From NCBI GenBank assembly GCA_019752115.1, contig JAIEMN010000026.1, positions 1 through 64,000 on the forward strand: a stretch of 64,000 nucleotides of DNA. Direction: 5' to 3'. Below, in pieces: positions 43,542 to 51,080 of this stretch; the first letter of the stretch is position 1; every line of letters starts with the position of its first letter. The notes under the pieces are model-generated. The model was not told the DNA's origin and made no database searches. It saw only the letters and a program-made list of their open reading frames with translations. Source of the stretch: Gemmatimonadaceae bacterium. Its GTDB lineage: Bacteria > Gemmatimonadota > Gemmatimonadetes > Gemmatimonadales > Gemmatimonadaceae. Made by a program: the position numbers and the translations under genes.

Positions 43542-44597
43542 ATGCCACTGTCTCGTCGCGACTTCATTGAGCGCTCTTCGGCGCTGGCCGCGGCCGGCTT
43601 CCTGCCGCGCCTCCCCGATCACCTGTTCGACCCCGCCGGCGAACCGCTGGAGCCCCCCGGTACGACCCCCGGCTTCCGGGCGCGGCCCTGCGTGGTGTCG
43701 TCGGCGAACGGCATCCGGGGAGTGAAGGTCGCCTACGACAAGATCATGGCCGGCGAGGATCCGCTCGATGCCGCGATTGCCGGCGTCAACATTCAGGAGC
43801 TCGACCCCGACGATCAATCGGTGGGGCTTGGCGGCTTCCCGAATGAAGAGGGGGTCGTGCAGCTCGATGCGTCGTGCATGCACGGGCCGACCAAGCGGGC
43901 CGGTTCGGTGGCGGCGATCGAAGACATCGCCACGCCCTCGCTCGTGGCCAAGGCGGTCATGGACTACACCGACCACGTCATGATCGTCGGCGCCGGCGCC
44001 AAGAAGTTCGCCAAGGCGATGGGCTTCAAGGAGACGAATCTCCTCACCGAAAAGACCCGCCAGGACTGGATGCGCTGGAAGGCACGGCTCAATCCGAACG
44101 ACTTCTGGCTCGACCACGACGAGGACATCAAGATCAAGTTCTCGACGGGGACGATCAACATGAACGCGGTGGACGCCAAGGGTGACCTGGGCTCGGTGAC
44201 GACGACCAGCGGCATGGCGTGGAAGATCCCGGGGCGCATCGGCGACTCGCCGATCTGCGGGGCGGGGCAGTACTGCGACAACCTCGTGGGCGCGGCGGGG
44301 AGCACGGGGCGCGGCGAGGCGAATATCAAGGCCTGCTCGTCGTTCCTGATCGTCGAGTTCATGCGCCAGGGGATGGGGCCGCAGGAGGCCTGCCTCAAGG
44401 TGCTCGAGCGCGTCGTGGCCACGACCGAGGCGCGGCTCTTGAATGCGCAGGGGCGGCCGAAGTTCGATCTCGAGTTCTACGCCATCACCAAGGACGGTCG
44501 CTTCGGCGGGGCCACCATGTTCTCGGGCGGCCGCTTCGCCGTCTGCGACTCGGCTGGCGCACGCCTCGTGGACGCGGCCTACCTGTACAAGCGGTGA
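43542..44597 (+). CDS. Tat-exported N4-(beta-N-acetylglucosaminyl)-L-asparaginase
   Basis: A 351-residue glycosylasparaginase of the Ntn-hydrolase family. It starts with a twin-arginine signal (SRRDFIERSSALAAAGF). The expected autocatalytic Thr nucleophile is T204 in STGTINMNAVDAKG, aligned with the HDTIG motif of known enzymes; the usual His-Asp before it is Thr-Gly here. Downstream TTTSGMAWKIPGRIGDSPI supplies Thr, Arg232 and Asp235 of the substrate site. The enzyme cleaves GlcNAc-asparagine, the remnant of N-glycoprotein breakdown, to aspartate and an aminosugar. It diverges from the aspartase fusion gene, which would use that aspartate, though the two may act in different compartments. 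Two pairs of palindromes bracket the gene. Confidence 0.9.
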   Translation: MPLSRRDFIERSSALAAAGFLPRLPDHLFDPAGEPLEPPGTTPGFRARPCVVSSANGIRGVKVAYDKIMAGEDPLDAAIAGVNIQELDPDDQSVGLGGFPNEEGVVQLDASCMHGPTKRAGSVAAIEDIATPSLVAKAVMDYTDHVMIVGAGAKKFAKAMGFKETNLLTEKTRQDWMRWKARLNPNDFWLDHDEDIKIKFSTGTINMNAVDAKGDLGSVTTTSGMAWKIPGRIGDSPICGAGQYCDNLVGAAGSTGRGEANIKACSSFLIVEFMRQGMGPQEACLKVLERVVATTEARLLNAQGRPKFDLEFYAITKDGRFGGATMFSGGRFAVCDSAGARLVDAAYLYKR

Positions 44598-44614
44598 CCT
44601 GAGAGGTCGTGCCG

Positions 44615-44740
44615 GGGGGGCGCCGGCCCGCGTCTCGCCCGCGCACTGGTCTCCGGGGTTGGGAAACGCCGCCGGCTGCGCCTTGGCGTTCCCAAGCCCG
44701 GAGACCCAGCGCGCAGCCGAGACACGGGCCGGCGCCCCGG
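44615..44740. repeat. Family 3 palindrome P3 (type a)
   Basis: Arms of 56 nt (44615-44670 and 44685-44740) with a 14-nt loop GCCGGCTGCGCCTT. The core matches P1 (GGTCTCCGGGGTT on the left, AAGCCCGGAGACC on the right) in the same orientation. The outer arms CGCCGGCCCG and CGGGCCGGCG are specific to this copy. It begins 17 nt after the glycosylasparaginase stop. Confidence 0.92.
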
Positions 44741-44887
44741 GCTGCGCTCGGGCGCCGCGGGACTGCGGTCGGCGACGCGCCCTTTGGGCGCTCGCCTGGG
44801 GAGCGGGGCGCGCGGCGATGGCCGACGTGCTTGAGGGTGGCCCTGCCTGCGCTGGGGTCTGAACAGCGGGTACGCGGGGGTGCCTGG

Positions 44888-45008
44888 GGGTGTGGCGACG
44901 GTGTGTCGTCCGAGCGCTGGGTGTCCGGGCTTGGGAGCGCGGCGCGCAGCGCCCGCGCTTCCCAACCCCGGATCACCAGCGTTCGGACGACACGCCGCCG
45001 CCACACCC
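44888..45008. repeat. Family 3 palindrome P4 (type b)
   Basis: Arms of 53-54 nt (44888-44940 and 44955-45008) with a 14-nt loop GGCGCGCAGCGCCC. The core (GGTGTCCGGGCTT and AACCCCGGATCACC) matches P2 in the same orientation. The outer arms GTGTCGTCCGA and TCGGACGACAC are specific to this copy. It ends 64 nt before leuS. Between P3 and P4 (44741-44887) I see only GC-rich non-coding sequence. Confidence 0.92.
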
Positions 45009-45072
45009 ACGCGCCAAACTCCAAGCCCACGCAAGCGGCAAAACGAAGGCAACGGGCGATTAAGTTAGAGGG

Positions 45073-47505
45073 ATGTCCGAGACCGAACTCCCGACTCCGT
45101 ATACGCCCGCGACCGTCGAGCCCAAGTGGCAGGCCGCGTGGGACGCCCGTGGCACCAATGCCGCCAAGCTCGATGATCCCGCGCGGCCGTTCTATGCGCT
45201 GATGATGTTCCCGTATCCGAGCGCCGAAGGGCTGCATGTCGGGAACCTCTTTGCCTTTACGGGCAGCGACATCTCCGCGCGCTACCACCGGCTCATCGGA
45301 CACGACGTCTTCCAGCCGCTCGGCTTCGACGCGTTCGGGATTCACTCGGAGAACTACGCGCTCAAGATCGGCGCGCATCCGATGGAGCTCACGCCCAAGA
45401 ACGTTGCGAACTTCACGCGACAGCTCTCGCGCGCCGGCTTCATGGTGGACTGGCGGCAGAAGGTCGACACGTCGCGCCCCGACTACTACAAGTGGACGCA
45501 GTGGGTCTTCCTGCAGCTCCACAAGCAGGGGCTCGCGTACAAGAAGGCCGCGGCGGTGAACTGGTGCCCCACCGACAAGACCGTGCTGGCCAACGAGCAG
45601 GTCGAGAACGGGCTGTGCGAGCGGTGCGGCACGGCGGTGGAGCAGCGCTTCCTCGAGCAGTGGTTCTTCCGTATCAGCGCCTACGCCGAGCGGCTGCTCA
45701 ACAATCTCGATTGGCTCGACTGGTCGGCGATCACCAAGCAGGCGCAGCGCAACTGGATTGGCCGCTCGGAAGGCGCCGAGCTGACGTTCGACATTCAGGG
45801 GCACAGCGACCGCGTCACCGTGTTCACGACGCGCGCCGATACGATCTTTGGCGCCACGTACCTGGTGCTGGCGCCCGAGCATCCGCTGGTGGCGTCGCTG
45901 ACCACGGATGCACAGCGCGATGCCGTCGCGGCGTATGTCGAGAGCACGAAGAAGCAGGATCTCGTGTCGCGAAAGAGCACGCGCGAGAAGACCGGTGTCT
46001 TTACCGGCGCCTACGCGGTGAACCCGGCGACCAAGCAGCCCATTCCGATCTGGATTGCCGACTACGTCCTCATGGAGTACGGCACCGGCGCCATCATGGC
46101 CGTGCCGGGGCACGACGAGCGCGACTTCGAGTTCGCGCAGGTGTTCCACCTGCCCATCGTACGCGTCGTGGCGGCGCCCGACCAGCAGGCCGATACGCCG
46201 CTGGGCGATGCCGCCTTTACCGATGACGAAGACGGCCGCCTGGTGAACTCCGCGCAGTTCGACGGACTCGCGGTGCAGGACGGCAAGCGCACGGTGACCG
46301 CGTGGCTCGCCGAGCAGGGGCATGGCAAGGCGGTGGTGAACTATCGCCTGCATGACTGGTGCATCTCGCGGCAGCGCTACTGGGGGCCGCCGATCCCGAT
46401 CATCTACTGCGACAGCTGCGGTGCGGTGCCGGTGCCGGAGCAGGACCTGCCGGTCGAGCTGCCGAACATCCCCGACTTCAAGCCCGACGACTCCGGCATC
46501 TCGCCGCTCGCGCGTCACGAGGAGTGGTATCGCGTGCCGTGCCCCACGTGCGGCAAGTCGGCGCGTCGCGAAACCGATGTGAGCGACACGTTCCTCGACA
46601 GCGCGTGGTACTTCCTGCGCTATCCGAGCGCGACGCGCAGTGATGTACCGTTTGATGCCGCGCGCACGAAGACATGGCTGCCGGTGAATTCGTACATCGG
46701 TGGCAATGAGCATGCGGTGCTGCATCTGCTCTACTCGCGCTTCATCACGATGGTGATGAAGGACGCGGGGCACATCGACTTCGAGGAGCCGTTCACGCGC
46801 TTCCGCGCGCATGGCATGATCATTCGCGAAGGCGCGAAGATGTCGAAGTCCAAGGGCAACGTCATCAATCCCGACCAGTACATGGAGGAGTGGGGGGCCG
46901 ACGCCTTCCGCATGTACCTCATGTTCCTCGGGCCGTACGAGGAAGGTGGTGACTTCCGCGATCAGGGGATCAGTGGCGTGCGTCGCTTCCTCGACCGCCT
47001 GTGGGCGTCGGTGCGCGATGCCACGACGGAGGGCGCGCCCGATCCCGACGTGATGCGCAAGCTGCACCGCACCATCAAGAAGGTCGGCGAAGATACGGCG
47101 AACCTGGGCTACAACACGGCCATCGCGGCCATGATGGAGTACATGAACGCCGTGCGTCGCGGTGAGCGCGTCCCACACCGCGCCGAAGTCGAGCCGCTCG
47201 TGCCCATGGTCGCGCCCTATGCGCCCCATCTGGCCGAGGAGTGCTGGGAAACGCTCGGCCACACCGCCAGTGTCTTCGACGCCGGCTGGCCGAGCTACGA
47301 TCCGGCCATGCTCGTGGACGACGAAGTGGACATTGTGGTGCAGGTGAACGGGAAGGTGCGCGGCAAGGTGCGCGCGGCCGCCGATGCCACGCAGGAGGCG
47401 GTGCTGGCGCTGGCGCTGGCCGACGCCGCGATTGCGAAGTTCGTGACAGATACGCCAAAGAAGGTCATCTTCGTCCCGAAGCGTTTGCTCAATATCGTGG
47501 TGTAA
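45073..47505 (+). CDS. leuS: Leucyl-tRNA synthetase
   Basis: An 810-residue class Ia synthetase that charges tRNA-Leu. The HIGH motif appears as HVGN at 55-58 in PSAEGLHVGNLF, and KMSKS at 589-593. The CP1 editing domain is present (VFTTRADTIFGATYLVLAPE, with the threonine-rich region). A zinc-type cysteine cluster is in NGLCERCGT, and a second pair in CDSCGAVP. The C-terminal anticodon-binding and end domains are complete (DIVVQVNGKVRGKV). The length is slightly shorter than the E. coli enzyme but normal. No T-box-like leader is apparent; the upstream region is filled by palindrome P4. Confidence 0.98.
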   Translation: MSETELPTPYTPATVEPKWQAAWDARGTNAAKLDDPARPFYALMMFPYPSAEGLHVGNLFAFTGSDISARYHRLIGHDVFQPLGFDAFGIHSENYALKIGAHPMELTPKNVANFTRQLSRAGFMVDWRQKVDTSRPDYYKWTQWVFLQLHKQGLAYKKAAAVNWCPTDKTVLANEQVENGLCERCGTAVEQRFLEQWFFRISAYAERLLNNLDWLDWSAITKQAQRNWIGRSEGAELTFDIQGHSDRVTVFTTRADTIFGATYLVLAPEHPLVASLTTDAQRDAVAAYVESTKKQDLVSRKSTREKTGVFTGAYAVNPATKQPIPIWIADYVLMEYGTGAIMAVPGHDERDFEFAQVFHLPIVRVVAAPDQQADTPLGDAAFTDDEDGRLVNSAQFDGLAVQDGKRTVTAWLAEQGHGKAVVNYRLHDWCISRQRYWGPPIPIIYCDSCGAVPVPEQDLPVELPNIPDFKPDDSGISPLARHEEWYRVPCPTCGKSARRETDVSDTFLDSAWYFLRYPSATRSDVPFDAARTKTWLPVNSYIGGNEHAVLHLLYSRFITMVMKDAGHIDFEEPFTRFRAHGMIIREGAKMSKSKGNVINPDQYMEEWGADAFRMYLMFLGPYEEGGDFRDQGISGVRRFLDRLWASVRDATTEGAPDPDVMRKLHRTIKKVGEDTANLGYNTAIAAMMEYMNAVRRGERVPHRAEVEPLVPMVAPYAPHLAEECWETLGHTASVFDAGWPSYDPAMLVDDEVDIVVQVNGKVRGKVRAAADATQEAVLALALADAAIAKFVTDTPKKVIFVPKRLLNIVV

Positions 47506-47535
47506 TCACCGCACACTCCCCCCAATGGGAATGAC

Positions 47536-49467
47536 ATGAACCTGCTGCTGGCCATCGCGCTCGTCAGTCTGACGCTGCAGTTTGCGACGACGGCGGTGGT
47601 GTTGACCCTGGGCTCGACGCCGCGATGGCGTCGGGTCCGGTGGTTCGCGGCGGTGTCGTTTACCGCGGCGTGTTACGCCTTGGTGGACCTGCTCGCGTCG
47701 TCGGTGCTGCGCGAGGGCTCGTACATCTGGGCCACCCGGGCCAATCTGTTCAACGGCACGCTGAACGCCGTGAGCTGGTTGGTCTACTCGCACGTGGGCG
47801 AAGACGGCACGTGGGCGTCGCTGCCGCGCTGGGTGCAGCGGTGGGCCATCGGTGGCGTGGTCGCCGCCGCGTTTCTGGCGGCCACGGGCATCTTCGTGGT
47901 GAAGCCCGAACCCATGATCCTCGAGCTTCCGCGCTTTGGCATCACCTACCAAAGCGGTGAGCTGACGACGTTCGGCAGCGTGGTCACGATCGTCCCGTTC
48001 GTGTTCTTCCTCTTGAGCGTGGCCGGTTATTGGCGCCGCTGGCGCGAAGGCGAGCCGGGATCCGGTGGCATTCTGATCGGTTTTGCACTGCTCTTCGCCG
48101 CGGTGGCGGAGGAGATCGCCGTGGCGGCAGGGTGGATCGAGTTCGTCTACCTCGCCGATATCGGGTATGTCTGTGCCGTGGCGCCGGTCACGATTCAGTT
48201 GCTCCGGCGCTTTCGCGACGACGCCCTCGAACTCGATACGCTCTCGCAGCAGCTGGCCAGTGAAGTCGATCGCCGCACCGAAGAGCGCGATGCGGCGCGC
48301 GTGGCGATGGTGGAGCAGCAGCGCCTCGCCGCGCTCGGTCGTCTCGCCGCCGGTGTCGGGCACGAGATCAACAACCCGCTCCAGTACTTGCGCTTCAATC
48401 TCGACGAATTGCAGGCGCAGTTCGCGCCCGCGCCCGAGAGCGAGGCGGGCGCCGCGCTGGCCCATGCGTACGACGGCGTGGAGCGCATCCGCCAAGTGGT
48501 GGAAGGGCTGCGTACCTACGCACGCCCGAGTGATGCCGATCGGGCCGTGCTGGATGTCCGCGATCTGGTGAATGCGGCGCTCCGCGTGGCCGCCCCGCAG
48601 CTCCGCCAGGGGGTGGCCGTCGAAACGCGATTCGGGAAGGCGCCGCTGGTGCGTGGCAACGAAGGGCGGCTGGTGCAGGTGATTCTCAATCCGTTGGTGA
48701 ACGGGGCGCAGGCCATGTTGCAGGCCTACGCGAGCGGCAACACGCGCGGCCATACGCGACTCATCGTGAGTACGCGCACCACCCTCGAGGGCGACGCCGA
48801 GATCGAGATTCTCGACGAAGGCCCGGGCTTTCCGTCGGCGGTGCGTACCCGCCTGGGGGAACCCTACGTCACGACGCGCGCGGAGCACGGCGGAACCGGG
48901 CTCGGGCTGTTTGTCTCCCGCGGCATCGTGGAGGCGCATGGCGGGTCGATGCACTTTGCGAATCGCGCCACCGGCGGCGCGATGGTGCGAATCATGTTGC
49001 CTGCCGCGCGTGATGTGGATGCCGGCGGCCTGCCTTCCGCTGTACCGCCCAGCGCTGGTGCAACCCCGGGCGATGCCCCGCGCGACCCGGCGGCCGCTGC
49101 GCCGCGCGTGTTGCTGGTGGAAGACGATCCGGCCGCGCTGCGTGCGCTCGTGCGCGGGTTGCAGGCCGAAGGGTTCACCGTGCACGGTGCCGGTGGCGCC
49201 GAGGAGGCGCTCGCGTGGCTGGCGTCGGAACCGGTGGATCTGGTGATCACGGACCTCATGATGCCCGGTGTCTCCGGCCCCGAGTTCGCGCGGCGCCTCG
49301 CGACCGCGCATCCGGCGCTGCGGGAGCGACTGGTGGTGCTCACCGGGGGCGCCTCGAGTGCGGAAGCGGAGGCCTTTGTGGCCGACCCCACCCTGCTCGT
49401 GCTCGAGAAGCCCATTCGCCGCGACGAGCTCGCGCGGCAGATCCGCGCGCGCCTGCCCCGCCCCTGA
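47536..49467 (+). CDS. Hybrid sensor histidine kinase with C-terminal receiver
   Basis: A 643-residue protein. The N-terminal 230 residues contain about seven hydrophobic helices (for example ATTAVVLTLGSTPRWRRV, FVFFLLSVAGYWRRW), resembling a 7TM sensor module. A coiled coil leads to the HisKA domain, with the phosphorylated His276 in AGVGHEINNPL, followed by an ATPase domain (NPLVNGAQAMLQAY, DEGPGFP, GGTGLGLFVSRGIVEAHGG). A receiver domain at about 525-640 has D573 in VITDLMMPG and the conserved Lys in LEKPI. A phosphorelay to another protein is expected. It lies 30 nt after leuS but probably has its own promoter. Confidence 0.93.
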   Translation: MNLLLAIALVSLTLQFATTAVVLTLGSTPRWRRVRWFAAVSFTAACYALVDLLASSVLREGSYIWATRANLFNGTLNAVSWLVYSHVGEDGTWASLPRWVQRWAIGGVVAAAFLAATGIFVVKPEPMILELPRFGITYQSGELTTFGSVVTIVPFVFFLLSVAGYWRRWREGEPGSGGILIGFALLFAAVAEEIAVAAGWIEFVYLADIGYVCAVAPVTIQLLRRFRDDALELDTLSQQLASEVDRRTEERDAARVAMVEQQRLAALGRLAAGVGHEINNPLQYLRFNLDELQAQFAPAPESEAGAALAHAYDGVERIRQVVEGLRTYARPSDADRAVLDVRDLVNAALRVAAPQLRQGVAVETRFGKAPLVRGNEGRLVQVILNPLVNGAQAMLQAYASGNTRGHTRLIVSTRTTLEGDAEIEILDEGPGFPSAVRTRLGEPYVTTRAEHGGTGLGLFVSRGIVEAHGGSMHFANRATGGAMVRIMLPAARDVDAGGLPSAVPPSAGATPGDAPRDPAAAAPRVLLVEDDPAALRALVRGLQAEGFTVHGAGGAEEALAWLASEPVDLVITDLMMPGVSGPEFARRLATAHPALRERLVVLTGGASSAEAEAFVADPTLLVLEKPIRRDELARQIRARLPRP

Positions 49468-49541
49468 GCGAGGCCGAGGAAACCCTTCGCCGGTGGTGGC
49501 GTGTCCGACGGGACAACGAACCACCTGCTGCGAGGATTTCC

Positions 49542-50750
49542 ATGGTGCTCTTTCCGTTGCGGGCATACGCCCGCCCAATCTCTGCTGGACTCGTGCTGTC
49601 CGCGGTCGCCGCGTCCGCGCTGGTGACCCCGTGCCGCGCCGTGGCGCAGGACGCCACCGCGCGCATTCGCCTGGCGCCGCAGATCGCCGTCCGCCGCATG
49701 GCGCCACCGGGCGATCGTGCCGTGCTCGGCATTCTCATGGCCACCGGCTCGCGCGCGGACACCGCTGGTGTGCGCGTCGAAGAGGTGGACGCGAACGGTC
49801 CCGCCGCCAAAGCGGGGCTCAAGGCCGGTGACGTCATCACCGAGATCAATGGGACGTCGCTCCGGTTGAGCCGCGAAGACGCCGAGGATCTCGCCGTGGG
49901 CGGCCTGGCTCAGCGCCGTCTGCAGCGCGCGCTCGGCACCGTGAAGCCGGGTGACGAGATCACGCTGCTCGTGCGCTCGGGCACGACCGCGCCGCGCAAG
50001 CTTGCGGTGAAGACCATCTCGCAGGCGGAGCTGGATCGGGCCGTGGCGGCGCGGGCTCCGGGTGAACCTCTGGTGATGGAGCGCCGCGCCGGCGAGCGTC
50101 AGGCGGACGAGCGCGGGAGCGCCGAACGCGGTATGGTGGGGCTGACGGTGGGCGCGGCGGGCAATGCGCGCGACACGCTCGGGCTGTTCATCAGCAGCGT
50201 GGTCACCGGCGGACCCGCCGAGAAGGCCGGGATCGTGGAAGGCGAACGGGTGGCGGCGGTGAACGGCGTGGACGTGCGCGTCGCGCGCGAGGATGTGGAC
50301 GATGCGCCCGCGGTGTCGGCGCGCGTCAACCGCTTTGTGCGCGAGGTGCAGCAGGCGGCCCCGGGCAAGACGCTGACGCTGCGCGTCTATGGCAATGGCC
50401 GCTATCGGGACGTCGCCGTCACGGCGGCCAAGGCGAGCGACCTGCCGCGCACCGGCTTCAGCATCTCCGTGGGCGATGGCGCGATGCAGATCCTGACCCC
50501 GCGGGCCCCGTCGGCGCCCCGGGCGCCGCAGCCGCCGCGGGTGTTCGAGTTCGATCGCGATGGCGACATCGGGCGGCTGCGCTTCGACGGCCAGGAGATG
50601 CGGATCGACCTCGACCGGCTGCGCGACAGCATCGAGGAGATGCGCCGGGGGATCGAACGGGGGCTGGAGCGCGGCCTGGAGGGCGGGCTCAGGAGTTTTG
50701 ACCTGCGGGAGGTGCCGGCGAGGGGGCGGAGGGTGGTGGTAATTCTGTAG
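49542..50750 (+). CDS. Secreted protein with two PDZ domains
   Basis: A 402-residue protein. The ATG at 49542 starts a Sec signal peptide (AYARPISAGLVLSAVAASAL). Two PDZ domains follow: about residues 60-160 (GILMATGSRADTAGVRVEEV, AAKAGLKAGDVITEINGTS) and about 195-300 (GLTVGAAGNARDTLGLFISS, AEKAGIVEGERVAAVNGVDV). No protease triad is seen, so it is a non-catalytic scaffold or substrate-recognition protein. The C-terminus has a charged helix (DLDRLRDSIEEMRRGIERGL) suggesting oligomerisation. It is followed by a large palindrome. Confidence 0.85.
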   Translation: MVLFPLRAYARPISAGLVLSAVAASALVTPCRAVAQDATARIRLAPQIAVRRMAPPGDRAVLGILMATGSRADTAGVRVEEVDANGPAAKAGLKAGDVITEINGTSLRLSREDAEDLAVGGLAQRRLQRALGTVKPGDEITLLVRSGTTAPRKLAVKTISQAELDRAVAARAPGEPLVMERRAGERQADERGSAERGMVGLTVGAAGNARDTLGLFISSVVTGGPAEKAGIVEGERVAAVNGVDVRVAREDVDDAPAVSARVNRFVREVQQAAPGKTLTLRVYGNGRYRDVAVTAAKASDLPRTGFSISVGDGAMQILTPRAPSAPRAPQPPRVFEFDRDGDIGRLRFDGQEMRIDLDRLRDSIEEMRRGIERGLERGLEGGLRSFDLREVPARGRRVVVIL

Positions 50751-50799
50751 TATGGAAAGGGGAATGGTAGTCTGACCTCTTGGAGGTCGGACGTGAGTG

Positions 50800-50922
50800 G
50801 TGAGGAACCCCTCAGGGGTCAGGGGGGAGGGATACAGGGGGGAGGCATCAGGACTGCCGTGGGGGCAGTCCTGATGCCTTCCCCCTGATGTTCTTCCGCC
50901 TGACGCCTGAGGGGTTGCTCAC
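50800..50922. repeat. Palindromic element, family 2 copy 3
   Basis: Arms of 59 nt (50800-50858 and 50864-50922) with loop GTGGG and about eight mismatches. The stem tip GGCATCAGGACTGCC pairs perfectly. It carries the family core AACCCCTCAGG and TCAGGGGGAAG; the right arm closely matches the element at 9555-9666. A short hairpin GACCTC-TTG-GAGGTC lies just before it at 50774-50788. The rest of the 330-nt gap up to 51081 has no gene; a TACAAT at 50980-50985 could be a -10 for the efflux operon but no -35 is clear. Confidence 0.9.
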
Positions 50923-51080
50923 ATCTCATCCCTCACACGGTTCGTCCCACCTGTACCAACGCTGGGCCATTCGCAGGCGTACAATCAGACGTAGCTTCCA
51001 AGGTTTCACCCCTCTCGGACGCCCCCTCCGCCCGCCGTGGCGCGTGGGGTGTCTTTTTCGCCCCGCCGTTCGCCAAGCGA

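Noticed and set aside
43170-45008. Palindromes P1-P4 as integron attC sites
   Set aside because: The loops and core do not show the RYYYAAC and GTTRRRY pair, and no integrase is present.
44485-47262. 925-codon frame antisense to leuS, also crossing palindromes P3 and P4
   Set aside because: Composition is unnatural and it runs through non-coding repeats; leuS is certain.
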